Of a stretch of DNA of 64,000 nt, positions 8,344 through 16,955 are shown piece after piece. Location of the stretch: contig OZ246009.1 in the NCBI GenBank assembly GCA_965230535.1, positions 806,001 through 870,000 of the forward strand. Reading direction: 5' to 3'. Position 1 is the stretch's first letter, and the number at the start of each line of letters is the position of its first letter. This DNA comes from JAUILH01 sp965230535. GTDB lineage: Bacteria > Bacteroidota > Bacteroidia > Flavobacteriales_D > JAUILH01. Both the position numbers and the translations under genes were made by a program. A model generated the notes under the pieces. The model saw nothing but the letters and a program-made list of their open reading frames with translations, had not been told where the DNA came from and made no database searches.

Positions 8344-9036
8344 TTATTGTTTGATAATTTGTTCTGTGTGAACAGGAGTACCGTTTAAGACTAAGGATAC
8401 AAAATAGATCCCTTTTTCTGGATTGAATGATAGAATGGATTGTTTTTCTGAAGGGTTTAATCTTTGTGAGTAGATAAGTTTACCATGAATATCTGTTATT
8501 AAAACGTTGGCTGAGTTGCCCAAATTGATATCATACTCTATAAACAGTTGATCGGAAAAAGGATTGGGATAAGTCCTCAAGACAAAGTTGGTATTTTCTA
8601 TATCTGCTGTAGATACAAATGGAGAAGTATCAATCACAATAGTAGAGCAAACTGTATCGCTTGAGTTATTGAAATCAAAAAAGCAAATATCAACAGAACT
8701 AGTGCCTGATTGCCCGTTTGGGAAATAGATAAATTGTGCCCAAAGAGTATCAGAAGGCTCTATAAAAATAGTTTCAGGTTGCCCAGGAATGGGAGATGCA
8801 CAGCCGTTAAAGGTGACCATTTGAGTGGTGCCAGGCAGTTGATAATTCGCTGAATCAATAACGGCGACATTAATTGGTAAACTGTCATTGTTCGTGAAAT
8901 GCACTAAGAAGCCATAACAGGGAATATTGGAGTTAACCATTACGGTATCAGGACAACTCGTAATATCAATAGAATTTTGACTGTGCGCAGTAAGCGCACA
9001 AAACATGAGGCTAAAAACTAAAAACAGTCGAAACAT
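8344..9036 (-). CDS. T9SS-exported hypothetical protein
   Basis: A signal peptide (residues 1-19, ending AHSQ) and a C-terminal type A sorting domain (about 155-230, starting YPNPFSDQLFIEY and ending GIYFVSLVLNG...) show export across both membranes and attachment outside. The middle, about 135 residues, has paired Cys and Asn/Ser-rich beta strands (DITSCPDTVMVNSNIPCYGF) and no known family. It is divergent from the Cys-rich and TonB receptor genes and is one of five T9SS substrates in the island. Confidence 0.8.
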   Translation of the reverse strand: MFRLFLVFSLMFCALTAHSQNSIDITSCPDTVMVNSNIPCYGFLVHFTNNDSLPINVAVIDSANYQLPGTTQMVTFNGCASPIPGQPETIFIEPSDTLWAQFIYFPNGQSGTSSVDICFFDFNNSSDTVCSTIVIDTSPFVSTADIENTNFVLRTYPNPFSDQLFIEYDINLGNSANVLITDIHGKLIYSQRLNPSEKQSILSFNPEKGIYFVSLVLNGTPVHTEQIIKQ

Positions 9037-9119
9037 GATGCAAAGCTAGGTAATCTTATTAAACAGCCTTTATAGAGCATCAGTGTTGGATTTTTTATTT
9101 TGTACCTTTGATGTTATAA

Positions 9120-9422
9120 ATGAGATTTTTCACCATCATAGTCCTTTTTACCCTCGGTTACCTTGTTTTGCAACCCACGATGGAATTGGTTACCGAGTGT
9201 GATGAGATTACCTGCTCATCTGAAGAAGATTCTACCTGCCCAGATGATTGTGGGGACGGTTGTAATCCATTAATGTCTTGTAGCTCATGTGTTGGTTTTA
9301 TACCTGTTATAAACTATATGAGCATTGTTGAACCAGAACTTGAATATTCATATTCCAATTGGAAGTCTATGCAAGGATTTACCGTCGCATATTCAATCTT
9401 CCACCCTCCAAGAATAGCTTAG
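9120..9422 (+). CDS. Small Cys-rich secreted protein upstream of TonB receptor
   Basis: A 100-residue protein with a signal-like N-terminus (MRFFTIIVLFTLGYLVL) and seven Cys within about 35 residues (TECDEITCSSEEDSTCPDDC, GDGC, SCSSC), mixed with Asp and Glu. That composition suits metal binding outside the inner membrane. It ends 60 bases before the TonB receptor start and very likely shares its transcript, so it may hand a metal to, or sense for, the receptor. No family recognised; metal choice is inferred from the neighbours. Confidence 0.65.
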   Translation: MRFFTIIVLFTLGYLVLQPTMELVTECDEITCSSEEDSTCPDDCGDGCNPLMSCSSCVGFIPVINYMSIVEPELEYSYSNWKSMQGFTVAYSIFHPPRIA

Positions 9423-9482
9423 TACTCTTTCTAAGTGGCAAAAAGCCACATTATCAATTTTATCAATTTAATACCCAAAGCA

Positions 9483-11681
9483 ATGAAAGGACTATTGTTA
9501 TTCATTGGCTTGTTCTGTGCATTTTCATCTTTAGCGCAAAACACATTTACAGCCATAGTAAAAGATGAATCCAACGAAGAACCACTTGTAGGTGCAAGTG
9601 CAGTAATAAAAGACACAAGAATAGGAGCTACTGCCGACCTTAATGGCAAACTCATCATAAAGAATATACCTAATGGAGAACATACCATTGTATTTTCATC
9701 TGTGGGGTACGAAAGTTTTGAGAAGACATTTAATTTCCCTCTGGCTAATAAAGAACCGTATGAAGTTTCTCTTGAAGAAGATGAAGAAGAGTTTGAGGCA
9801 GTTTACATTTCGGCTACACGAACAGGTCGAACAATAGATGACACGCCTACCAGAACAGAAGTAATTGGAGGTGAAGAATTAGGCGAAAAAGCCATTATGA
9901 ACTCCACCAATATAGCCATGATTTTGCGAGAAAGTACGGGCATTATGGTGCAGCAAACTTCAGCCAATTCGGCAAATCAAAGTCTTAGAATACAGGGGCT
10001 AGATGGCAGATATACGCAACTACTAAAAGACGGATTTCCTGTATACGGTGGTTTTTCTAGTGGACTTAGCATTATGCAAGTACCACCACTAGATTTGCAA
10101 CAAGTTGAAGTCATAAAAGGAAGTGCATCAACCTTGTACGGTGGAGGTGCTATTGCAGGCTTAGTTAACTTGGTAACCAAACAGCCAGAAGAAGACAAGC
10201 CAGATCTGAATTTTATGCTCGATCAAACGTCTGCTTTGGGAACTACTTTAAACGCGTTTTGGTCGCAACGATTTGAGAAAACAGGAATCACATTTTACAC
10301 CTCAGCCAACAATCAATTAGCGTATGATGTGAATGGAGATGATTTTACTGAACTTCCAGAATCTAAAAGCCTAAGCGTAAATCCAAAGTTTTTCTGGTAC
10401 ATATCAGATTCTACAACCTTATGGCTAGGCGTTAATGCTGCTTTCGACGATCGTTTAGGAGGTGATTTAACACTCATTAATGGAGATGCAGATACACTTC
10501 ATGCCTTTAGTGAGCAGAATTTATCAAAACGCTTGTCAAGTCAATTACATTTCGATCATCACTTAAAAAAGGGCGGATTACTGACCATTAGAAACAGTGT
10601 GAACTACTTTGATAGAAATATCATGATTCCTGATTACGCCTTTAATGGACAACAAATAGCCAGTTTTTCTGAAGCCTCATGGAGCAAAGAGAAAGAGAAT
10701 TTGGATTGGATTGTAGGAGCTAATTTGTTTACAGACAACTTCCAAGAACAGCCAGACACTTCACAAACTTCATTGAGAGATTATGAGTTAATCACTACTG
10801 GCATCTTTGCTCAAAATAATTGGAACATTAATAAAAAAATGATTTTGGAGAGTGGATTTAGGGCTGATTACAATACCGAGTTTGGATTCTTTCCCCTCCC
10901 CAGAGTTTCTCTTTTAATGAAGTTGTCAGATCACATTACCAGTCGTGTGGGTGGCGGTTTGGGGTATAAACTACCCACAGTATTTAATGAAGAATCAGAA
11001 TCGCTTTCTTTTCAGGGTGTACAGCCAATAAATGTTAATCTGGTTCAACCAGAAAATTCGCAAGGCATCAATATAGATTTCAATTACAAGGGATTAATTA
11101 AGGATAAAGTAAGCGTTTCTTTTAACCAACTGTTTTTCTATACACAGCTTACAAACTCATTGGTTCTTCAATCGGATTCGGTAGGAACGTCTTTTGAATT
11201 TGCAAATGCAAATGGAGCGGTTGAGAGCAAGGGATTTGAAACCAACTTAAAACTCACAGCAGGAGATTTTAAACTGTTCTTACAATACGCCTATACAGAT
11301 GTAGAATTAAAATACAATAACATCAACAATCAAAAGCCTTTAACGCCAAAACATAGTGCAGGAGCTGTACTTATGTATGAAAAGGAAGAGAAGTGGAGAA
11401 TTGGTTTTGAAGCCTATTATACCGGCAGACAGTTTCGGAGCGATTACAGTCAAACCCCCGATTTTTGGACAATGGGTTTAATGGTATCTCGGCAATTTGA
11501 AAGGTTTGGTGTTTACGTGAATTTCGAGAATTTTATTGATACCAGACTATCTCGATACCAAACATCAATAGTTCCTCCACATTCATCGCCACAATTCAGA
11601 GAAATTTGGGCACCAACAAGTGGGTTCATTGCCAATGCGGGTATCTCCTTCAAATTATTTGCAGAAGATGAAGAAGACTAA
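9483..11681 (+). CDS. TonB-dependent outer-membrane receptor, metal cluster
   Basis: Imports a ligand across the outer membrane using TonB energy. The ATG at 9483 opens a good signal peptide (MKGLLLFIGLFCAFSSLAQ). Next is a carboxypeptidase-like regulatory domain (about 20-100), the plug (about 105-235, with DDTPTRTEVIGGEEL and SLRIQGLDGRYTQLLKDG), then a beta-barrel to the end. The 732 residues fit siderophore or metallophore receptors, not the 1000-residue SusC type. No SusD gene is beside it. Being first in the metal cluster, it may take up copper or a copper complex, but the ligand cannot be read from sequence. The next gene overlaps its end by 14 bases. Confidence 0.9.
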   Translation: MKGLLLFIGLFCAFSSLAQNTFTAIVKDESNEEPLVGASAVIKDTRIGATADLNGKLIIKNIPNGEHTIVFSSVGYESFEKTFNFPLANKEPYEVSLEEDEEEFEAVYISATRTGRTIDDTPTRTEVIGGEELGEKAIMNSTNIAMILRESTGIMVQQTSANSANQSLRIQGLDGRYTQLLKDGFPVYGGFSSGLSIMQVPPLDLQQVEVIKGSASTLYGGGAIAGLVNLVTKQPEEDKPDLNFMLDQTSALGTTLNAFWSQRFEKTGITFYTSANNQLAYDVNGDDFTELPESKSLSVNPKFFWYISDSTTLWLGVNAAFDDRLGGDLTLINGDADTLHAFSEQNLSKRLSSQLHFDHHLKKGGLLTIRNSVNYFDRNIMIPDYAFNGQQIASFSEASWSKEKENLDWIVGANLFTDNFQEQPDTSQTSLRDYELITTGIFAQNNWNINKKMILESGFRADYNTEFGFFPLPRVSLLMKLSDHITSRVGGGLGYKLPTVFNEESESLSFQGVQPINVNLVQPENSQGINIDFNYKGLIKDKVSVSFNQLFFYTQLTNSLVLQSDSVGTSFEFANANGAVESKGFETNLKLTAGDFKLFLQYAYTDVELKYNNINNQKPLTPKHSAGAVLMYEKEEKWRIGFEAYYTGRQFRSDYSQTPDFWTMGLMVSRQFERFGVYVNFENFIDTRLSRYQTSIVPPHSSPQFREIWAPTSGFIANAGISFKLFAEDEED

Positions 11682-12498
11682 GGCGACTACTTCAAAGGTG
11701 GCAACTATTCATAAAACCACCTTTGAAGTTTCTCAAATGGACTGCCCATCAGAAGAGAACATGATTCGTTTGAAGCTGGGTGATTTTGAGGGAATTTTAC
11801 AACTCGATTTTGATATTGCAGGGAGAACCTTAACAGTTATTCACTCATCGCCAAGACAAGAAATTCAGCAGGCTCTTGCATCCTTAAAGTTAGGAGATAA
11901 ATTTATTGAAACAGAGGTGCTAGAATCCTTTGAGGCTTCAGAAGATCAGACACAAAGAAAGTTATTGATTACCGTACTCCTTATCAATCTAATCTTTTTC
12001 ATTGTAGAAATGACTACTGGGTTAATTTCAGGTTCTATGGGTTTGGTGTCAGACAGTTTAGATATGTTGGCAGATGCTATGGTTTATGGCCTGAGTTTAT
12101 TAGCTATTGGCAAATCCTTAATTCAGAAAAAACGAGTAGCTAAACTAGCAGGGTATTTTCAAATTATACTAGCGCTTGGTGGAATAATAGAGGTGGTAAG
12201 GAGGTTTATTTATGAAGAGGGCATGCCTCATTTTTCAACCATGATTATTATATCAACCTTAGCATTAATTGCCAATGGTATCTGTTTGTATCTCCTTCAA
12301 AAATCTAAGAGTACTGAAGCGCACATGAGGGCAAGTATGATATTTACGTCTAACGATATAATTATAAATCTTGGAGTTATTGTTGCGGGAACTTTGGTTT
12401 ACTATTTAAAGTCTGGTATTCCAGATTTGGTGGTTGGTACAGTTGTGTTTATAGTTGTATTGAGGGGGGCACAGCGTATATTGAAATTAGGAGCATAA
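11668..12498 (+). CDS. Cation diffusion facilitator with N-terminal HMA-like domain
   Basis: Two parts. Residues 15-85 look like a heavy-metal-associated fold, with SQMDCPSEENMIRLKL where HMA domains have GMxCxxC; here only C26 remains and the second Cys position is Glu. From about 95, six membrane segments resemble the CDF family (EMTTGLISGSMGLVSDSLDMLADAMVYG in TM1-2), which exchanges divalent cations for protons; TM5 has SNDIIINLG. The ATG at 11668 is preferred over an upstream start because it begins the HMA-like part and overlaps the receptor stop, suggesting translational coupling. Metal specificity is uncertain: CDFs usually carry Zn, Co, Fe or Mn. Confidence 0.82.
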   Translation: MKKTKATTSKVATIHKTTFEVSQMDCPSEENMIRLKLGDFEGILQLDFDIAGRTLTVIHSSPRQEIQQALASLKLGDKFIETEVLESFEASEDQTQRKLLITVLLINLIFFIVEMTTGLISGSMGLVSDSLDMLADAMVYGLSLLAIGKSLIQKKRVAKLAGYFQIILALGGIIEVVRRFIYEEGMPHFSTMIIISTLALIANGICLYLLQKSKSTEAHMRASMIFTSNDIIINLGVIVAGTLVYYLKSGIPDLVVGTVVFIVVLRGAQRILKLGA

Positions 12499-12768
12499 CG
12501 CAAAGTGTTTTAAGCGGATAAAGGTTCTGCAAAGCCTATTTGTATAGCCCTCCAAAGTCTGCAAAAACTGCAAGCTTAAAGTGTACAAAGAATGCAAAGC
12601 ATTGCGCTAAAGCCTGCACACTAAAAGTGTGCAAAGTCTACAAGGTGTTATGCAAAGAATGCAAAGCCTAAACAGCAGTGTTTACAGGGTGTGCAGACTT
12701 TGTAATAGAAAGACTGCAAAGTATGAATGCAAACGTTTGCGAATTGTGCGGAGTATCTTTTGTAAAAC
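12499..12768. repeat. Intergenic region rich in TGCAAAG-type repeats
   Basis: No gene seen. About seven copies of GCAAAG, usually preceded by T, occur in some 230 bases, with variants such as TACAAAG and TGCAAAC, all in the same orientation. Pairs are separated by short spacers (for example ATGCAAAGAATGCAAAGCC). They lie between the convergent ends of the CDF and radC genes. Confidence 0.5.
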
Positions 12769-13383
12769 CTAATCCACCCCCTCTATCTCCTCAGCACTCA
12801 AACCAGTGATCAAGGAAATATATTCAATATCCGAACCGCCTTCTTTCATCTTGCGGGCGGTGTCTAATTGATGCTTTTTCTTTAACTCCTTGGTTAATTC
12901 TCTACGAATTTCATTTACTTGACGCTGATCGTCCACCACATACTTATTGCTATATTGTAGCCTACCCCAATGTTTAGTGCCTGCCAACGCTATGTAGTCT
13001 TCTTCCGAAATAATGAAATGATCCATTACATCTAGCTCAATAATCTTCCCAACTTGAATTAAACGGTCTGTAACGTCCAAATCTTCTTTAGAAGGTTCTA
13101 GTTTACCGCTAGGATGGTTATGAACCAGAATTACCTTAGCTGCACCTTTTATTAAAGCCAGTCTAAATACATCCCTTGGTTTTAACGCTACTTCACTTAA
13201 AGAACCCAAGGCAGATAACTCAATATTCAGAATCTTGTTGGCATTGTTTAAACTTACCGTCCAGAAATGTTCTTTTTGACGACCTAGATAATTCTCACGC
13301 ATTAAGATTTTCTGCATGATTTCATACAGTTGATCCGAATTAGCAATGCGGATTTTTTGGTCATCTGTTAGGCGAACGTTCAT
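12769..13383 (-). CDS. radC: RadC-like JAB/MPN-domain protein
   Basis: RadC-like proteins are JAMM-fold proteins common on mobile elements; their role is unsettled despite the DNA repair name. The metal motif HNHPSG (about residue 118) with the downstream Asp (SKEDLDVTDRL) and an upstream Glu are present, so the zinc site looks complete. The usual N-terminal helix-hairpin-helix is missing, as in most element-borne copies, and a 55-residue charged tail is added (ELTKELKKKHQLDTARKMK). Together with the recombinase it marks this segment as acquired DNA. Confidence 0.9.
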   Translation of the reverse strand: MNVRLTDDQKIRIANSDQLYEIMQKILMRENYLGRQKEHFWTVSLNNANKILNIELSALGSLSEVALKPRDVFRLALIKGAAKVILVHNHPSGKLEPSKEDLDVTDRLIQVGKIIELDVMDHFIISEEDYIALAGTKHWGRLQYSNKYVVDDQRQVNEIRRELTKELKKKHQLDTARKMKEGGSDIEYISLITGLSAEEIEGVD

Positions 13384-13563
13384 AATTACGCCTGTAAAGA
13401 TAAGAACTTAAGGCAAGCTTCATGTTGCTTGTACAACTATGTATTAACGGCAAAGTGTTTGTATATAGTGAATTACTAGCAAGAAGTGTTTTAGGAATTG
13501 TATAGTTTAGGCATACTTAGTTTGTCATTCCTTAAACAATGGCGTATTTTTACATCACACATT

Positions 13564-14133
13564 TTGTATAAAGTAAGTACAACATATCGAGTTTTCGCCT
13601 TCATGATGGCTTTTTGGATGAGCTTCATGTCTTTTGGTGTGGTTGTAGATATGCACTTCTGTGGAGATGAATTGAAGTCGACTAATTTCTTTGGAGAAGC
13701 CGAGAAATGCGATATGCACAAGGGAGACAAATCAACATGTACAAAGCATACAAAGTCTGAAAAGCGTGCCTGTTGTCATAAATCAAAGCCTGCAAAAAAA
13801 CGAACTTGCTGCCATAAGTCAAAAACAAGTGACTCTGCTGAAATGGCTTGCCACAAACCAGAGGTAAAGGAGAATTCTGGAGAAGCTTCTTTTAACGGAA
13901 AAGGTTGTTGCCACAACGAACAGTTTAAGTTTGAGTTGGATGAAGACTTTGTAAAGGATGATGCCTTTTTTCTCCAAATTACGGACTATACAGCTTTTGC
14001 AGAATGTTTGCCAGTTTTATTGACCTACTGCGTATTTAACGAAGAAACTTCTGAGGACATTCCAGAAGTAATACCACCACCGCCTTTGCCAGAAATAGAT
14101 CTTTTGGCAACTGTGCAATGCTACCGCATATGA
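13564..14133 (+). CDS. HYC_CC_PP-type Cys/His-rich protein
   Basis: The order MHFCGDELKS, then Cys/His-rich repeats (RACCHKSKPAKKRTCCHKSK, MACHKPE, KGCCHNEQ), then a Pro stretch (PPPPLPE) matches the Bacteroidota HYC_CC_PP family, seen near metal-transport genes. Multiple CCH motifs make metal binding likely. A hydrophobic N-terminal segment points to export. The start is uncertain: TTG at 13564 gives a signal peptide with Lys and Arg before the hydrophobic core, while the ATG at 13603 leaves none; an earlier TTG at 13498 is also in frame. It begins the plus-strand run that continues to the efflux genes. Confidence 0.72.
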   Translation: MYKVSTTYRVFAFMMAFWMSFMSFGVVVDMHFCGDELKSTNFFGEAEKCDMHKGDKSTCTKHTKSEKRACCHKSKPAKKRTCCHKSKTSDSAEMACHKPEVKENSGEASFNGKGCCHNEQFKFELDEDFVKDDAFFLQITDYTAFAECLPVLLTYCVFNEETSEDIPEVIPPPPLPEIDLLATVQCYRI

Positions 14134-14183
14134 TAATTGATTGACTTCCGTGATAACACGATAGTTGAATCAATTAATAATCA

Positions 14184-14972
14184 ATGAAATATTTTTTAGT
14201 ACGTCTGAGCATTTTAATGTTCATGACATTGTTTAACATACTAGCGCAAGCCCAAGGTCCTCCCGTTACAATAGATAAACCTATTATGTTGGGTGCAAAG
14301 AGTCTCACGCTTCAGTCACTTTCTGAATACAGAGAGGTTGGAGAGCGTGCCTACTTTGTGACACCTTTTAAAGCGTTTTACTTGCCCACTTCAGACATGT
14401 CTGTTGGGGTACGAATTCCTTTTATAATGGGTAAAAGTAAAACGGAGACTTTGGTAAAGCCGTTTTCTGGTTTGGGCGACATCCAATTGAGCTACAAGTA
14501 TCAGTTTCTGAGGAAAGATCAAATGGGTAAAACCTTCCGAGTTTCGGCTAAGTTGATGCAAAATATTGCCATCGGAGAAACCATTTCTAACTCCGATATT
14601 AACTTTGGTCAACACCAAACCTACCTTGGATTGGTGAGTGGTTATGAAACCTTAAAACATGGTATCTCAAGTGAATTAGGATACCGTTTGGTTCATAGAT
14701 CAAATAGGCACATGTTGCACGCCAACTTAGGATTTGGATTGCCATTGCTGAAACCAGTGTACCCCTCTAAGCAACTTAACATTATGTTTGAATATAGTTC
14801 GGTATACATGCCGCAACAGGATGCCTTTGCATTAAATTATGTTCAGGGTGTTCAATTTGTGAAAGGGGCTTTCATTATTGAAGGTGGTGCCAGATTACCT
14901 CTTGTGAGGTCGGCATTAGATATAGACCAAATGAATTTTGGCTTGCTTTTAGGCATGCGCTACGTAATTTAA
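14184..14972 (+). CDS. Outer-membrane beta-barrel protein of the metal cluster
   Basis: A signal peptide (residues 1-23, ending LAQAQ) precedes 240 residues of alternating polar and hydrophobic strands with aromatic girdles, such as DIQLSYKYQFLRK, KTFRVSAKLMQNIAIGE and LNIMFEYSSVYM, and the chain ends MNFGLLLGMRYVI, a barrel-type last strand with a terminal aromatic two residues back. This suits a 10-12 strand outer-membrane protein resembling the uncharacterised transporter group found with copper genes. Substrate not known. It sits 50 bases after the Cys/His-rich gene and 11 before the HMA gene, so it is probably cotranscribed. Confidence 0.65.
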   Translation: MKYFLVRLSILMFMTLFNILAQAQGPPVTIDKPIMLGAKSLTLQSLSEYREVGERAYFVTPFKAFYLPTSDMSVGVRIPFIMGKSKTETLVKPFSGLGDIQLSYKYQFLRKDQMGKTFRVSAKLMQNIAIGETISNSDINFGQHQTYLGLVSGYETLKHGISSELGYRLVHRSNRHMLHANLGFGLPLLKPVYPSKQLNIMFEYSSVYMPQQDAFALNYVQGVQFVKGAFIIEGGARLPLVRSALDIDQMNFGLLLGMRYVI

Positions 14973-14983
14973 AAAGAAGACGA

Positions 14984-15331
14984 ATGAAAACAATTATAAT
15001 AACAATGATACTGGGTGTCTTTATGACCACAGCATCATTTAGTCAAACGAAATCCGACACAGATAATTTTGAAGTACGTGTGGATGGAATGGGATGTGCA
15101 TTTTGCGCCAAGGGCTTAGAAATGCGTTTCCAGGAACTAAAGCAGATTAAGGACATAAAGATTGACCTTGAATCTGGCATATTAACATTCTCTTACCCTG
15201 CAACAGCATTGCTCACCAGTGATGATGTTGTTAAACAGGTACACAGTGCTGGGTACACGCCAGTAAGTGTTAATGTAGAGAGATTTAATGGCAAAGTAGA
15301 GCTGGTAACAGATATACCAGAATTAGAATAA
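14984..15331 (+). CDS. Secreted heavy-metal-associated (HMA) domain protein
   Basis: An exported copper-chaperone-like protein. After a signal peptide (residues 1-20, ending SFSQ) comes an HMA fold of about 65 residues with metal motif GMGCAFC: CxxC supplies two thiolates, typical for Cu(I), though other soft metals can bind. The remaining strands (IKDIKIDLESGILTFSY, VVKQVHSAGYTPV) fit the ferredoxin-like fold, and a 20-residue tail follows. Its place beside outer-membrane and oxidase genes suggests periplasmic copper transfer. Confidence 0.88.
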   Translation: MKTIIITMILGVFMTTASFSQTKSDTDNFEVRVDGMGCAFCAKGLEMRFQELKQIKDIKIDLESGILTFSYPATALLTSDDVVKQVHSAGYTPVSVNVERFNGKVELVTDIPELE

Positions 15332-15343
15332 TAAATGAATAAA

Positions 15344-15370
15344 TGCCTACCTTCAGTAATGGAGGTAGGC
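15344..15370 (+). terminator. Hairpin between HMA and T9SS genes (possible attenuator)
   Basis: An 8-bp stem GCCTACCT/AGGTAGGC with a 10-base loop lies 13 bases after the HMA stop. The downstream bases are TTAATTAACCTTATA, only weakly T-rich, so it may be a partial terminator or an mRNA stabiliser rather than a full stop. Confidence 0.45.
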
Positions 15371-15397
15371 TTAATTAACCTTATAAAAACAGAACAC

Positions 15398-16096
15398 ATG
15401 AAATCAATTTTTACCCTTTTATGTTTAGTGGCTATCGGTTTAACAGGTAGTGCCCAAACATCATTTAGCTGGTCGCCTAACGACAGTATAGTAACCAACC
15501 TTAGTCCCAACACATACACGGAACTAAAAATTAAGCAAATCAAGCAACAGCCTGGATCATTGGATTTGGCAATTGAAGTTGTATACAATGACATTCCTGC
15601 AACTTGGGATGGCATGGTATGCGTTTTCGGCTCATGTTTAGGAACCATTCCAGCCGTTGGAGGAACTGCCGATCAATCAACAATTTCTACGGCTAATGAC
15701 ACAGGATATGTACGCCTTACTGTAAACCCTTTTAACGGAACAGAAACGGCTACTTTAAGAATTAGAGTGTACGACAAGAACAACCCATCTGATGGTGATA
15801 CAGCTACTTGGGTAGTTCAAGGACAAGGTTTGGGAATTCACGACTATGAAGCCACCAATACTTTGACTATGTACCCAAATCCAGCCATCAATACCTTAAA
15901 CATAGAGTCGGACGCCAGCATTGATAAAGTTCAATTGGTATCAATTAATGGTCAGGTTGTGTTTACTAAAGACTTAAACAATATTATGATGACTACACTG
16001 GACATATCGGATGTGAAGAACGGTGTATATATGATCAATACTTTTTCTGAAGGAAGATTAGTTGGTGTAGACAAACTAATGATCAATGGTAAGTAG
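15398..16096 (+). CDS. T9SS-exported hypothetical protein of the copper cluster
   Basis: The ATG at 15398 follows the hairpin and opens a clear signal peptide (MKSIFTLLCLVAIGLTGSAQ); an earlier in-frame codon at 15335 would bury it. A single beta-rich domain of about 125 residues contains two Cys in VCVFGSCLG and no known family. The sorting domain (about 158-232) starts MYPNPAINTLNIES and ends NGVYMINTFSEGRLVGVDKLMI. It overlaps the first oxidase-like gene by 11 bases, which ties it to the cluster. Surface location is well supported; function unknown. Confidence 0.78.
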   Translation: MKSIFTLLCLVAIGLTGSAQTSFSWSPNDSIVTNLSPNTYTELKIKQIKQQPGSLDLAIEVVYNDIPATWDGMVCVFGSCLGTIPAVGGTADQSTISTANDTGYVRLTVNPFNGTETATLRIRVYDKNNPSDGDTATWVVQGQGLGIHDYEATNTLTMYPNPAINTLNIESDASIDKVQLVSINGQVVFTKDLNNIMMTTLDISDVKNGVYMINTFSEGRLVGVDKLMINGK

Positions 16097-16955
16097 CGGA
16101 CTTAAATACTTATTTATTGGGCTGTTGTTTTTTTCTTTATCCGCTCAGTCTGCTGTGGTGGATAAAGAATTGTACATCATTTCAGACTCTTTAGAAACGG
16201 TGCATGGGAGCAAAATGCCCTACATCACGTTTAATGATTCTGATGTGTTTAGAGAATACAATCCTGTTATTGAATTGCAACAGGGGGATTCTTTGAGGTT
16301 ATGGGTGTACAATCAGGATAGCATCACGCATGAGTTTCAAATAAAGAACATCATGACTTCTGCGGTTTCCATTCCGTCTATGGATTCTGTGTATGTGCCT
16401 TTGTTGTTTAGCAATGTTGGAAACTTCATCTATCATGATCCACTGCAATTTCCTAAGAACACTTTTTTGGGCTTAGGAGGAATGATTGTGGTAAAAGATC
16501 ATACGCATGACAGTTTTTATTGGAACATCAAAGAGCATGATGAGCAATGGAGTAACACCCTTGTGAACAATGGCACAGTGAATTGGAGCAACTATCAGCC
16601 AGAGTATTTCACCATCAATGCCAACAGTAATCCAAACATTAACATGGATACAACTGCACGCATTGTAGGTAATGTAGGAGATACTTTGATGCTATACATT
16701 GCAAACACTGGACAAAGCATCCATTCTATGCACTTTCATGGTTACCATGGAACAATCATGTATTCAAGTAAAAACAGTGCGCATCATGGTTGGGAGAAAG
16801 ATACGTATGCAGTCTATCCAACGGAAACAGTCATTATAAGAATAGTGCCTGATAAGGAGGGAGAATACCCTGTTCACGATCATAATTTGGTAGCTGTTAC
16901 TGGGAACAATTTGTACCCCAATGGCATGTTCACCACAATACTAATTGCGCCATGA
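16086..16955 (+). CDS. Split multicopper oxidase subunit A, first copy
   Basis: Two cupredoxin domains after a signal peptide (1-22). Domain 1 (about 40-137) has lost obvious copper ligands. Domain 2 (about 170-289) keeps an H-x-H-G motif at 213-221 (HSMHFHGYH) and a PVHDHN motif at 263-267, with PNGM near the end, the pattern of multicopper oxidases except that Asp replaces the Cys of the usual HCH, so this chain cannot form a type 1 centre by itself. It has no sorting domain. Its stop overlaps the start of subunit B (ATGA). I infer that A and B together build the type 2/3 copper cluster. Confidence 0.75.
   Translation: MVSSGLKYLFIGLLFFSLSAQSAVVDKELYIISDSLETVHGSKMPYITFNDSDVFREYNPVIELQQGDSLRLWVYNQDSITHEFQIKNIMTSAVSIPSMDSVYVPLLFSNVGNFIYHDPLQFPKNTFLGLGGMIVVKDHTHDSFYWNIKEHDEQWSNTLVNNGTVNWSNYQPEYFTINANSNPNINMDTTARIVGNVGDTLMLYIANTGQSIHSMHFHGYHGTIMYSSKNSAHHGWEKDTYAVYPTETVIIRIVPDKEGEYPVHDHNLVAVTGNNLYPNGMFTTILIAP

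Noticed and set aside
13491..13730. 79-residue minus frame opposite the Cys/His-rich gene
   Set aside because: Antisense shadow of a gene with clear metal-binding motifs.
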